Assembly: GCF_023101765.2 (NCBI RefSeq)
Contig: NC_064230.1
Location: 4,340,001 to 4,404,000, forward strand
DNA: 64,000 nt
Source of the DNA: Spodoptera frugiperda
Taxonomy: Eukaryota > Arthropoda > Insecta > Lepidoptera > Noctuidae
Direction of reading: 5' to 3'
The notes beneath the pieces are model-generated. The model searched no databases. It had not been told where the DNA came from and saw nothing but the letters and a program-made list of their open reading frames with translations. Below are positions 12,029 to 24,959 of this stretch, piece by piece (the stretch's first letter is position 1; each line of letters opens with the position of its first letter). The translations under genes were made by a program, and so were the position numbers.

Positions 12029-13138
12029 GGGAATTTTGTCGGAATGGAATATATTTTATTTAAAAGATACATCAACATTACACAGTTCTCTCCTCACTCG
12101 AACATATTTTACATAGTACAAAGTAAGTTTGTCTCAAAACTACTAGAGTACATTAGTACTTTACATTTTGCAATGATTTACATAACAATACAATGAAGTT
12201 TCTTGACAGTTGTCTTCGATGCAACTCTTTTAGGGAAAATACAAGTAACCCGTAATATGTAGATTATTTAAAGAGTTTCTTAATGGTTGTCTTCGACACA
12301 ATATTATGTTTTAAACATAAGTGGGAAATATTAAAAAGTAGTTGTTTGTGAGACTACTAACTACTTGGAAATACTGAGTTATATAATATGGAATACTTTA
12401 ATATTGTTCAACAAATTACAGTCATCTGAACAAACAATTGTCTCTTGTTCTAGGATAACGAGTTTCTTGACGGTTGTCTTTGATGTAACTCTTACAAGAG
12501 TGTCGGAACTACAATGTTCCACTTTACTTGTGAACATACATTATTGCTTACTTCGTTCGTTATTGAATTAAAATATTTCGAGAGACATTTCACAATTGTC
12601 GAAATATTGTTACAGCATTAAGTATTGGTATATCGTCATACAGCACATGACTCGGTTGCACTCGAGTGCATCATTAACAAGGAATTAACTAAACCGAACG
12701 ACCGCTGCAGTCCTCAGTGGAGTAATTGTGTCCTCCTAAGTCGCAGTCTGGTACACTATAGTCTGCTTGGAAATACACACCCACAAATAGAATCACAGAG
12801 AACTTTGTATTTTATATTTTATATAAACATTCAATGACATTCTTGACAGTTGTCCGACAGGAAAAAGAGAAAAAGGATATGTAACCCTACAAAGTAGATT
12901 ATTTAAAGAGTTTCTTAATGGTTGTCTTCAACACAATTCTTATGTCATTACTTCTGATAACATAAATGAAGACAATATAGCTCATTAGACAAATATCGAC
13001 GCACACAGTTAGAACAAGCACGGCGGACGGTACATTGTTAAATAACTTTGTATAAGTGGGAAGTTACAAATATTCTTGTAGTCCAAATTTCACATCAAAT
13101 TTTTCCCATATGTTTATATAAAGATGTCACGAATGTAT

Positions 13139-16100
13139 GTTTCTTGACGGTTGTCTTCGATACGACATCAATTATTTTTTTAACCGATAATTAAGTGAAT
13201 ATAAATACATTACTTGTAAGCAGCTAATTATGCCCCTATATACTACTTGCATGTACGACATACTGTATGTTAGATGATGGCTGCATTAAGTATTGAGACG
13301 TTGAAACATGTATCTACATTCCTCGGAGCGACCGCTTCAATGGAAGTACCACTAAGTGGGGAAATAGTTGATTCATATCGTGCTGCGATGGTCGCAGAGA
13401 GAAATATTAGTTTTCCACAAAACCAGCAGATAAAAGAAAAGATAGTTATAATTATTACATTTCGAAAAGACAAGAAAGTTTCTTGACGGTTGTACTTCGA
13501 TAAATAAGAACTAATACATTAATATTACCATTATAAACATTACAACGTTTACCAGACAATGTGCATTCAAACATCGACGCACACAATTAGAACAAGCGTG
13601 AAGCTCATTCGATGGCTATAAGACACAAGACTCTGTCTGTGACAGAGGACGAATTAAGACAAATTCGACAATTATCCCATATTATTGTATATTATAGAAA
13701 CATGAATATCTCACTTGAGACTTGTTGAGATATGTTTTACAGTACATATTATGATCACACAGACCCACAGACATATCGTTTCAATTCACAGATTACAGAT
13801 TTGAAAGACAGTACAGCGAATGCACCGCAATGGAAACAGTATTTGAGAATAAGGCAATTTTGAGTATATTTTGATTAGTAGAGTTTCTTGCTGGCTGTGT
13901 TCGATACAACATTAGAAAATGTTCGTATTAGATGAATACGAAGGAAACATTTGTTAGTAGTCCTTTATTAGACTACCAACTATTCGGATATAGGAACATA
14001 ATTATTTTTTTTTTCTTGTAATTTTCTTTGGGACACAAGACATGAACATGGACGAGAGTACATGGAGGAAGGTAATATAACTCACGCGACAAATATCGAC
14101 GCACACAGAACAAATACGACTGTCTGTAGTCATCCGTGTTGACGGTTGTTTTCGATACAACGTTGACAGAACATATAGTACCTAGCTGTGTATGTGGCTA
14201 CACACCACTGTGGAATACTGACTAGGTAAGTCTCATGTCAAATATTGAAATATTAGTTATAGATTAGCCACGAACAACTACTAAATTATACATAGTAACA
14301 ACATAGTAGTTAAGTTAAATCTATAGAAACGTGTGCTTACATACTGAGGTAAGGCGATACAGGACATTGACCTTACATTTGTTCAATACAATGTACTATA
14401 AGTTTTACTTTTTTAATATTGACTTAAGGGTTTCTACCCGGTCAATTAAATGTCATTTAAATGCCTTCTCAAATTACAAGGGGACACATGCAGCTTGCGT
14501 GTGTCGAAGTTGTCGTCCCAGATGCTTAATCTAAAACTAAATCATTCCATTCCAAGACACGTTAGTTTCTTGATGTTTGTTCTTCGATAGAACTCTTATA
14601 CAATACTTTAACGTATAATAAATTACGTATTACGTATTATACAATACTTTAATCATAGAATACATTACGTGAGATACATCAGTCAGTAGCTGCACAATGT
14701 ACATACATACGTAGGAAAATATTTACACATTCCACGTAGAAACACCTCTTCGTGGAAAGTAGACGAACATGTTGACTTCTGAATCGTCTTAAAAAAATTA
14801 AATTTGGATGAAATAAACTATCTAATGAGTTTCTTGACGGGTGTCCTTCGATAGAACTTTATACAATACTGTTTCTTAGATTTGTAGAAACAGTACAGAA
14901 ATATGTATATTTTCTTAACAATTGTCTTTGACAATATTTGGACAAATTAATCGCATCTACAAGCTACATAGTCACAAACACTGATTGAGTAAACCTCATC
15001 GGACACCTTACGTGACGTCTAGATACGAGTTTCTTAACTTTTTTTAAGGAATTCTTGTAAAAAAGTAAGTACTTATTTATAAAGGGGGATGATGGTTTTA
15101 ACACTGCCAGCCATTGCAATTAACACGATGGTGCCATAGAAAGGAACTAATTTAACTTTGAGACTGACCAATGAGTTTCTTGACGGTTGTCCTTCGATAG
15201 AACGTATATGTTTGTGTATAAAACAAGGATGTATGTAAAGTTTCTTGACGGTTGTCTTCGACACAAGCTAACATGCAACACTCATAAAACATTAAATATA
15301 GTTGCAGTCAGTAATATTGTTGTACCAAATATCGACGCGCACAGCGTCTCACCGGACGGTGAGTGTAGACGAAAACTATATCCACCACATATTTCTAGGA
15401 TACTTTTGGATGACATAAACTATCTAATCAGTTTCTTGACGGTTGTCTTCGATGCAACGTAACATACAACAATTGAAAAACATTCAGTATACTCTTGTAT
15501 ATGTTCCATATTCAACATTTAAAATGTAGATAATACGACATTACCACGTAGAACTACAAATAGTTGTAAGTGGGGAAACTGTTGTTTTATATCGCGACAA
15601 GTTTAGAAAAGATGACGAGTTGCTGTTACCTCTACACTGTAACTACTGCTCTACTGGCATCTTACGATGGGAAATACTTGAATTATATCGTGTTCATATA
15701 ATATTCACTCAAAAAGTTATTCGCCATTAAAGAAGAATATGTACTTGTAATCTAATAATTGACTCAGTTGCTATGGTAACGAGTTTCTTGACGGTTGTCT
15801 TCGATACAACTCGAATTGTAGCTGAATGAGCTTTGGGACACAAGACATGAACATGGACGAGAGTACATGGAGGAAGCGAGGAAGTTGGAACAAGCGCGAA
15901 GTTTGTTTAATTAGATAGAGCACGAACTATAATATAGTTATATAATATAATATAGAGATATAATATATATGCAGCATATAAGCAAATAATGATTTACACA
16001 ACAATAATTAACAATGAAGTTTCTTGACGGTTGTCCTTCGATACAACTTGAACAATATTTTGTATAACAAGTCTCGCTGGGAATGAATATGGGATTATCT

Positions 16101-17524
16101 TCTAAGACAATTTGAGAAATTAGAAACTTTAAGATAATATATTCTTTCGTCCAATATCCACGCGCTACAAATGACGATTATTCTGAACAGACAGTAAATA
16201 CTGCAGGTATTGGTGGCATGTTTACATCTTACAACTTCATAGTCTACACAACTAGACTTGCTGACGGTTGTCTTCGATACAACTCTTTTACAATATTTCA
16301 ATCACGATGTCAAGGAAGAAAGCGGCTACCCTACAATGTAGATTATTTAAAGAGTTTCTTAATGGTTGTCTTCGATACAATTCTTATGTTTTGAACATAC
16401 GGAAATATTTTTTACGGAATGTGTCGGGACACAAGGAATATAAACAATCCATCGAATTTACACATTTCTAGACAACATTTAGTAGACAAAATTCAGTGGT
16501 TTTACAATTAATACTGCAATCATTATATTCACATTCACCTGAATATTTGTCGGGATCAATCCCGATTAAAGTCAAATATATTGCTTTACTAATGAAGAAG
16601 TAAACTTGTCTGCTAGCTTCACGAACTAATGAGTTTCTTGACGGTTGTCTTCGATACAACGTTGACAGAACATATAGTACCTAGCTGTGTATGTGGCTAC
16701 ACACCACTGTGGAATACTGACTAGGTAAGTCTCATGTCTACACAAATGTAGGCAACATCTTTTGAAACATTATTGTTTAACTTGAACTCGAGAAAAAGAA
16801 GTAACAATGTGATTTAACTGCTAAACTGGCCAAAGAGTTTCTTGACGGTTGTCTTCGATACAAGGTTGATCGAAGACAACGATCGAATATAATGGTACTA
16901 AGAGGTGACGCGCAGTCATACTGACTAACTGGAGGCATCCTACATCTCGCGCCGGTTGTACTCGATACTACTTTTATATATTATCGTGTTATATAAACAC
17001 TTGGAAATATTCTCAAGTAGTCACTTGTGAGACTATACTCTACTTGGAAACACTGACAAGACTATTAAGTCTCAGATAATATAAGTAAATGAATATAATG
17101 ATATTGCACATACGTAGGACCTCTATATCCATACTGTTGATACATCAAGTTCCACGTACAAAACCACGTCAATGGCGGTCTAAGTGGAGGAATTGTTTCA
17201 TAAATCTTGTGAAGATGTTCAGAGACATGTCGGTAAATACCATTTACATTGTCACATCGACAAAGAAAGCCAAAAAATATATTTGTGCCATTTCCTAGTG
17301 CATGAAGTTTCTTGACGGTTGTCTTCGATTTAACATATATTTAACATATATTAATTTTTAATTTTTAATACATATTTCGTATCGCATGATTTCTGAAAAT
17401 TATCATTTTCAGAAATCATGTGTACCGTCTCACCGAGTTTCTTGACGGTTGTCTTCTATACAAACATTAGAAACTATTCACATTATGTAAATACGAAGGA
17501 AACATTAGTTAGTAGTCCTTTATT
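13139..17524 (+). repeat. Array segment d (densest part)
   Basis: Box A copies at 13139, 13478, 13883, 14138 (partial), 14565, 14829, 14911, 15029 (decayed), 15175, 15240, 15431, 15783, 16019, 16257, 16354, 16633, 16837, 16943 (decayed), 17307 and 17437. Box D copies near 13570, 14095 and 15334. The copy at 13883 has HP1 as TTCGTATT/AATACGAA and HP2 as GTAGTC/GACTAC. The copy at 14911 shows HP0 as ATTGT/ACAAT instead of GTTGT/ACAAC. 13140-13500 recurs at 60003-60480, 14110-14880 at 39210-39800 and 42840-43580, and 17070-17300 at 33262-33600. Confidence 0.8.
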
Positions 17525-17803
17525 CAAACTCCTCTTTCAAACTCCTCTTTCTTTATAAATACATTATGCTCATAGTCATGTTTACACAACAATACTCTAA
17601 TTATTTGTTAAACGTACTGCTATTAATGTTCCTAGCGATTAGAATTCTTCATTTCTAAATATTTATGTTTACCTGTGGATAGCGTTGTGGGTTACATTAT
17701 GACCACAACAAGTCATTGTTATATTAGTTGTAAGATTTTATAATGTAACTGTTTGCTGTTCCTCAAAATTAAAAATAAAAATAAATAAAAATATTTATTA
17801 GAC
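17525..17803 (+). mobile_element. A-tailed retroposon inserted into an HP2 hairpin
   Basis: A 279-bp insert ending in an A-rich tail (AAAATTAAAAATAAAAATAA) and flanked by TTTATT on both sides (17519-17524 and 17804-17809). The related unit at 13883 has the uninterrupted sequence GTAGTCCTTTATTAGACTAC, so the empty site is known and the insertion separates the two arms of HP2. The tail on the plus strand means the retroposon is plus-oriented. Family not recognised. Confidence 0.75.
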
Positions 17804-18131
17804 TACCAACTATTCGGATATAGGAACATAATTATCAACATGCCACGTTAAACCTGTTAATATAACACATGGGATACCATTTCCCAAATCTGTAGAATTA
17901 TAATCAGAATCGCAAACAGTGACATGATATCGTGGACTGTCCACTCCATAAGTGACATTAGCTGACTTATAGAGAATTGTATCGAAATGCGCCTACGAAT
18001 GGCAATACAGCGCCGCTATAATGAATCAAGAGTTTTTTATATTGATATAATGGAGTTTCTTGCTGGTTGTAGTCGATACAACTTCGAAACCTCTCGCATT
18101 ATGTAAATACGAAGAAACATTGATTAGTACC

Positions 18132-18410
18132 ATGGAGTATCCACGTAGAACGATCGCTATAACGTTCTTGGAAGCGAAACAACAGTATGCAGGAGCTTGT
18201 GGACAGCTCCTGTATGGAGAAATACTATCAAGTATATTAATATTGGAAGTCAAAAAATATCTCTCGTACTTAAATATATTTGACACTAAGTTACATGGAC
18301 GATCACACGACAAATATCGACGCACACAATTAGAACACGCGCGGTACTACAAACCACTCAGATATACTGACTCGGCACAAACATACGAATGTACGTTGCA
18401 CATGCTATGA
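18132..18410 (+). other. Open frame spanning box C, HP4-like box and box D (92 codons from ATG)
   Basis: The frame is open from inside box A (FLLVVVDTT, about 18057) through an ATG at 18132 (MEYPRRTIAITF) to a stop ending at 18410. It contains GEI at the HP4 position and SHDKYRRTQLEHAR at box D, so all three conserved boxes share one frame. No known domain is recognised and the composition is ordinary. It is either a surviving copy of an ancestral coding unit or a chance open frame; the shared register with other copies favours coding ancestry. Confidence 0.3.
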
Positions 18411-20302
18411 CGGGTATTGCATAACATTAATTACAAAGTACAATTTTATTTAGTTTCTTGATGGTTGTCTTTTCTTACGCCCTTCATAAACATTTTGAAA
18501 TCGTAGTTGTATGAGGCGACAAGCTACATACCAGGTATAGTGGCTAGGTAAGGCGCCTCGTGAGACGTGGAACACTCGAAGCATAACTGGACATAAAGTA
18601 CTGTGTCTTTAGGACAACATTTACTTTAACAGACAAATTTGAAACACAAAGCGCATACTGAGATCTTGGAAATCGTCACGTTAACATGATTTGTTTCACG
18701 CCATACACTATTTAAAGAGTTTCTTGTCGGTTGTCTTCGATACAACTCGAACATATTTAACTCCATAGACTATTCAACAGGTTTCTTGACTTTATGGTAT
18801 ATGACGTCAATTATTCGCACGGAGTTTCTTGACGGTTGTTTTTGATACAGTTTTGTAATACTTTTCGTACTATGTAAACACGTAGAAAACGTTTGAAGAG
18901 AATTTTCAATAAACAGTATTGTACATTGTAACCTCCACGTTCTAAGTGGAACAATAGTTGTTTTAATTCTAAAATATGATGTTGATATCACAATCGAGTG
19001 ATAAATCCTTACAAGCTGACTATACTTGTATCTTAGTCGAAGACATGGACAAAATTAAAATCGACGTCAGATAGAACTAGCGGTAGACAGTTAAAATTGT
19101 CAAATTACTTTAAATTACTGAGACAGTATGACAGACAGTTGTTAACACAGATTGACAGAGGGAGATATAAATATTTTAAACGAGATCAACGTTTGTTACA
19201 TCTTTGGTCGATATTTCAATATTGAACTATACATATCACCTTCATCACAACATTAAGGACAATTGTGTTTCTTGATGGTTGTATTCGACACAACTTTAGA
19301 CAATATTCGTATTATATGAACACGAAAGTAACATATTATTTTGTAAGTGGCAGTTAACTACCAACTGTTTAGAAATACTGACACATTATGTAATTGTTAT
19401 AGATTTCACTTCATTTTATATCATTTATTCTTAACTAACACCTCTGGTGCCTGAATGTAGTGCTTCCTTCTAAGACACGATGCAGACTGATCCAACAATA
19501 AACGTAGAGTATATTTGTCAGGAATAATCCCGATCCGATTAAACAAATATTGTTTTACTAATGAAGAAGTAAACTTGTCTGCTAGCTTCACGAACTAATG
19601 AGTTTCTTGACGGTTGTCTTCGATACAAGATTGATCGAACATAACTTCAGTATTTTGAGAATTGTGTATATTATTACGTACAATTATGTACCAAAATATA
19701 TTCCAAAGCTCATGGCATTGGAACATCAGACTCAGTCAGACTGAAGTCACAACATTCACGTAACAAATATCGACGCACACAATCAGAACAAATACAAAGC
19801 CCTGTAAGTAGCTGTTTATGAGATTACAAGCTACTTGGACATACTGATTTATAAACACCACATTTTGTGTGAGACTTTGTCGACAACTATACGATAGGAA
19901 AATATCCATATCCAGGGACTTCTTCATTAAATATTGAATAATATTGTTTGCTCGGAGTTTCTTGACGGTTGTCTTCGATACAACGCTTGTATAATATATT
20001 AATATTGCCATTTATTAATTGAATATAAATATCAATATGACCAACTGGATGTGAAATGTCAACTATTACATAGATAAGACAATACAATTCACGCGACAAA
20101 CATCGACGCACACAACTAGAACAAACTAGTCTGTCGCTACACTACTCAACGTTTCTTACTGGTTGTCTTCGCTACAACTTTAATAAATACAATATATTTA
20201 TGTCGCACGTAATTACGACAAAGACAAAGCAAGGAATGCTTCATAATTATAATCCTGTTCGGAATAATTTTGCTGTACGTATATAATGGCAATACAAAAC
20301 GT

Positions 20303-20554
20303 TTCTTGACGGTTGTCTTTGACAGAGACCTGTTTCATATTACACACATGAAACATTTAGAGTTGGAACATAGATATTTTGTGTATAACGACCACTTTAG
20401 TATCGTTCTAAGTGGGGAAATTGTCGTAGTACCTATATCGCATCAAGACGTTTCTAGAAATGATGACCGATGTATCGCGTATGTCAAACTTTTTATCAGG
20501 ACGGGCTTTAGAACCCAAGATATGAATATGGAAGAAACAATACACACAATATAA
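20303..20554 (+). other. Open frame joining box A and HP4 box (83 codons)
   Basis: From TTC in the box A copy at 20301 the frame stays open to a stop at 20554, reading FLTVVFDRD at box A, YNDHFSIVLSGEIVV at the HP4 box and ending in MNMEETIHTI just inside box D. The first ATG in frame is at 20347. The paralogues at 3461 and 10965 have the same order; the one at 3461 has a stop after box A. Gene status is not supported beyond the shared frame. Confidence 0.28.
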
Positions 20555-22036
20555 TTCATACGACATATATCGACACACACACAAGTCCGTATATAGTGAA
20601 CATTTGCCATAGTAGCAGCAAGTAGGATTGAGTAAATTATTGGAAAATTCATTGTATTTATAAAGTTTACTGTCCACTTACAACGAGCTATCGTAAATAA
20701 GTGGTAGAATGTTTGTTTCACATCATGTACAGATGTTTATACAAAGTAGAAAACGATTAATGCAAGACAATCAATGTCAATAGACCGTTTTATACAATAT
20801 TGACACAAATAATTTCGAGTAGACACACACACTTCAACATGAATTATTATTGATTCTGAATAAAGCAAAATTATATTTTTCACGTGAGTTTCTTGACAGT
20901 TGTCTTCGATACAACGTTGACAGAACATATAGTACCTAGCTGTGTATGTGGCCACACACCACTGTGGAATACTGACTAGGTAAGTCTCATGTCTAGCTCT
21001 TCAAACGAAGAAGTAACAAGCATGTCATATCCTTGGAACACCATGAAATTGCACTGAAAATAAGTGACTCAGTCAGACTGAAGTCACAACATTCACGTAA
21101 CAAATATCGACGCACACAATCAGAACAAACACAAAGCCCTGTAAGTAGCTGTTTATGAGATTACAAGCTACTTGGACATACTGATTTATAAACAACACAT
21201 TTTGTGTGAGACTTTGTCGACGGCAGTTCTTCAATAGAAACATCATATTTTGACATATAGTATGGGCATTTATAAAGATACAAACTACATACTTGGAAAT
21301 AGCGACTAGGTAAGGTGTCTTGTGATACATGGAACGTTTAACAAATCCATGGAGTATTGAGAAATCGAACATGGATATACACGCAATGATCACTTTAGAA
21401 TCCAGAAAAAATTTTAATCAATAGTTAAATAATAGAGGACAAGGGAGTTTCTTAACGGATAACCTCATCAGACACATTGTGAGACATGGAACATTTAGTG
21501 AATTCAATATTAATACATGTTTCTGTATTGATGCAAATATTATGTTACATTGTCACATGGACTATCCACGCTGGATGACCGCTGCAATCACTGACACTAT
21601 GAATTATAGTGATTATAATATCGTAACCAGAAATGGATATGTCGCATGATACATGAAATCGTGACTTCGCGAAGCATTCAAATGAACTTTAAACTTTATA
21701 TTTCACAAACTATGCATTTAGTTTCTTGACGGTTGTCTTCGATACAATCCTTACATTTCATTCAAATACTAGTAAGTAAGTAATTATTTTATGTGTCGTG
21801 GTGACTCGGAGGATCAAAAGAAATATTTGTTTTCGTCACGACCAGTACTAAAAGAAAAGATAGTTATAATTATTACATTTCGAAAAGACAAGAAAGTTTC
21901 TTGACGGTTGTTCTTCGGTACAAAATACGTTAGTCTGTGTGTATATCAATCAATGTGTTGCAACGATTAAACTGTGCGCACGAGGCGAGGGCAGCATTGT
22001 TTCAAATAACATACAAATTCATTCTATTCAATTACC

Positions 22037-22256
22037 TTTGACTGCACGGTTGGCGCAGTGGCTGGGCAACTGGCTGCCGCGCAACGTGTAGCGGGTTCGA
22101 TTCCCGCACGGAGCAACACTTTGTGTGATCCACAAATTGTTGTTTCGGGTCTGGGTGTAATGTGTATGCGAACTTGTATGTTTGTAAACGCACCCACGAC
22201 ACAGGAGAAAATCCTAGTGTGGGGCAACGTTTTTAAAGAAAGCTTTAAGCTTTAAA
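22037..22256 (+). mobile_element. tRNA-derived SINE, 7-bp TSD
   Basis: A 220-bp element with a tRNA-like head: A box TGGCGCAGTGG and B box GGTTCGATTCC. A non-tRNA body follows (TTGTTGTTTCGGGTCTGGGT). AATTACC flanks both sides (22030-22036 and 22257-22263). A second copy lies at 54843-55048. The head would drive RNA polymerase III transcription and a partner LINE would supply the reverse transcriptase. It is not a functional tRNA gene. Confidence 0.88.
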
Positions 22257-22263
22257 AATTACC

Positions 22264-24626
22264 CAAGACAGACATCGATGGCTCGTGTCTTCCACCGTAC
22301 AACACGGAATAATACAATGATTGTTTAACAACGTCACCTGTACACATAACCTCACAGCGATAACGACAAACCGAAGGTTCAACAAATGTAGTTTCTTGGC
22401 AATTGTCTTTCAAGACAATTTGAGAAATTAGAATCTTTAAGATAATATATTCTTTCGTCCAATATCCTCGCGCTACAAATGACGATTATTTCATAGGAAC
22501 CAAAGTAATGCCGCTGAAAATTTAAGTTTATACATAACTAAATGAAGTTTCTTGTTGGTTGTACGTATAAACTACAATACTGAATCATATAAGACTACCG
22601 TAAAGAACAACAAATACGTTGTAGTTTTGGAACAAGAGATCAGCAGGCTTTACAATCCTTGGATGTATACAGAGTACAACATAGTTTCTTGACGGTTGTC
22701 TTCAATACAAGACTGATAAATACTTCGTATTATGTAAACACAGAATGCATGTGTGCCTTACATTAAGGCATTTGGAAACCTTTACAATTTCAATATTGAT
22801 TTAGAACAATCGATGTGAATATTATCGAGCGCCTGAATGTACAGATACAGATCCCTCCATAGACAAGGAATGTTTCAATATTTAATCCTAAATTCTTTAT
22901 CCAATAGATAATCAGATTGTAGTTCCACATAGGACGACACTTTAATAACATTTAAAGTGCGGTCACAGTACACATCGCCTCCTGTGTGGAGTCAAATGTT
23001 AATAAATTCATATTGGAATACAAACGATTCAATGTGCCTGTCTGTGAAACCATTCTAAAGACGAGGAAAGCTGAAAAGTAAAACGAGTCTAGACAATTGA
23101 GTAGACACTTGATGAAGCAGTTTCTTGACGGTTGTCTTCGACACAAGTTTAGTTCTGAATAATAAATTAATGTTATACGATCACGATCTCTTTAATGGCG
23201 TCCCAAGTAGGGAAACGCTTGTTTATGAACACACTGATCCATAATATATGACCATGCCACCGTTTTACTAGAACTTTTTCTTTCATTTCTTAGACTTTAC
23301 AACAAGTTTCTTGACGGTTGTCTTCGATACAACGTTGACGGAACATATAGTACCTAGCTGTGTATGTGGCTACACACCACTGTGGAATACTGACTAGGTA
23401 AGTCTCATGTCTACACAAATGTAGGCAACATCTTTTGATCGTCTCATGATGACGCAGACATGACCTACTAATAAACATCGACGCACACAGCTAGAACTAG
23501 CACACACCGCGTGCACTGAACTTGCTGGTAGAACATTGTACTAGACGTTGTACTGACACCAACACCAGTATCTACCTTACTACCGCACAGGACACGGGAC
23601 TGACTCAACATTCAGTAAATAGCAACGCACACAACTAGAGAACTAGCAATATAATGCAATGAGCGCTACAACGTGGCATCACAATGAAGGCGATTCTAAC
23701 TTGACGCCCGTCTTTAATACAACTTTACAATATTTGCAATACTCTGTAGACATTTTACATAATTTAAATAGGAACAATAGCAACAAATTTGCAATCAACG
23801 ACAAACATTATTCAAATACATTCTGCAAAGTGTTTCTTGAGGTTGTCTTCGATACAACTTTAATTCACGTATTAGTTAAATACGTGAAAAATTATTTAGC
23901 AAATTCATATATTTTAAGTCAATAATGTGAATGTGTTAACAAACTCATTAAAACATTGAGCACAGATTAGAAAGACAGTGCAGTGAATGCACCATAATGT
24001 TCTAAGAATCATTTTGAGTATATTTTGATTAGTGGAGTTTCTTGCTGGCTGTATTCGATACAAGTTTACGTATGGTATTATCACCACTTCGGAATATTTC
24101 TTTTAAAAGATTTTACAGTTTCTTGACAGTTGTTCTCCGACAGAACTTGATGTGTTCGATACTACTGTATAACAAGTTTCTTTATCCCAAGATACAATAT
24201 AATTCACGCGACAAATATCGACGCACACAGTTAGAACAAGTACGGTTGATGGTTTATCTATATTTAGCACTTTAACTTTCGCCACTGGCGTCCTAAGTGG
24301 GGAACGTTTGTTTGTCTATAGCCCCCAATAACGTGTAGAGACGTCCAGAGAGAGTCATAAGTTCCGGAAAAACTTTGCTCCACAGTCTATACAAAGAGTT
24401 TCTTGACGGTTGTCTTCGATACAACACTCATGTTGTAATCATGCAACATGTAGGAAAGAGTAGTAAGTAGCTGGAGCCACCGACTACTTGGAAATACTGA
24501 CTAGGAAACACTACAACATGTAGGTATTTGAAGTCTGGATGACACGAACTGTTCATTCCTTGGCCAGTCTGTTGTATAGACTATACAAAGAGTGTTTGAT
24601 CGTTGTTTGATAGAACAGTGTTGAGT
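22264..24626 (+). repeat. Array segment f
   Basis: Box A copies at 22391, 22547, 22684, 23120, 23306, 23697 (variant ACTTGACGCCCGTC), 23832, 24037, 24118, 24398 and 24592 (decayed, next to the R1 LINE). Box D copies near 23482, 23620 and 24220. In the copy at 22391 HP0 is AATTGT (22401-22406) with ACAATT (22415-22420), both arms changed relative to the consensus. 22770-22990 recurs at 36840-37110, and 23650-24060 at 35280-35710. Confidence 0.8.
24398..24500 (+). ncRNA. Structured repeat unit, exemplar 2 (HP1 and HP2 both paired)
   Basis: A consensus box A at 24398 is followed by HP1 CATGTTG (24429-24435) with CAACATG (24444-24450), then GTAGGAAAG, then HP2 AAGTAG (24465-24470) with CTACTT (24484-24489) and TGGAAATACTGACTAGG. 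The HP1 arms are entirely different in sequence from those of exemplar 1 yet still complementary. Upstream, ACAGTCTATACAAAGAG is part of the lead-in seen in several units. Transcription is untested. Confidence 0.38.
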
Positions 24627-24636
24627 ATCACTTTGT

Positions 24637-24674
<38 letters not shown>

Positions 24675-24959
24675 TGGAAAATCATCCAATGACTTCTCCC
24701 GCCTTGGGCGAGGCGAGAGGGAGTGTCAGACTCTTACTGACTAAAAACCACCCCGTTCCTACTCCTGCCCGTCGAGCCGGAGCCCCGGTAAACCCGCTAG
24801 GTAGTCCGCAGCTCCGGATTAGGCATCAGCCCTACTGGGCCCCATCTGTGGTGGTCTGATGGCTCTTTGAGGCGCGCGCAGAACGCGACGCGCCGCACGC
24901 ACGGGTCTGGTTCTGGTCGGGCGGCGAGCTACCCTTGCTCACCGTCCGCAGACCCGCAC

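Larger units (their letters stand above)
8718..13138 (+). repeat. Array segment c
   Basis: Box A copies at 9267, 9560, 9840, 10117, 10479, 10815, 10965, 11530, 12198, 12275, 12462, 12838 and 12910. Box D copies near 10765, 11230 and 12990. HP1 is perfect at 9589-9607 (CTTATGTTT/AAACATAAG) and again after 12275. HP4 is clear at 11056-11079 (CCACTT/AAGTGG). 10285-10440 is a GC-rich, partly palindromic patch (TACGAGACACGTC, CTACGCGGTAGAG) that looks like a small insertion. One module G lies at 11586-12028. The block 8720-8940 recurs at 33665-33900, and 12440-12570 at 36050-36230. Confidence 0.8.
17804..22029 (+). repeat. Array segment e
   Basis: Box A copies at 18055, 18453, 18719, 18781 (decayed), 18824, 19267, 19602, 19957, 20151, 20301, 20888, 21447 (runs straight into an HP3-like element), 21721 and 21896. 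Box D copies near 18315, 19770, 20100, 20570 and 21105. HP2 has 8-bp arms near 19800 (AAGTAGCT/AGCTACTT). 18440-18720 recurs at 58570-58860. 19735-19960 recurs at 21070-21230, 46920-47060 and 56130-56360. 20888-21390 recurs at 46777-47190. Confidence 0.8.

Noticed and set aside
22037..22110. tRNA genes at 22.0 and 54.8 kb
   Set aside because: A and B boxes are present but the cloverleaf is not, and the sequence continues into a shared SINE body with TSD or poly(A) tail.
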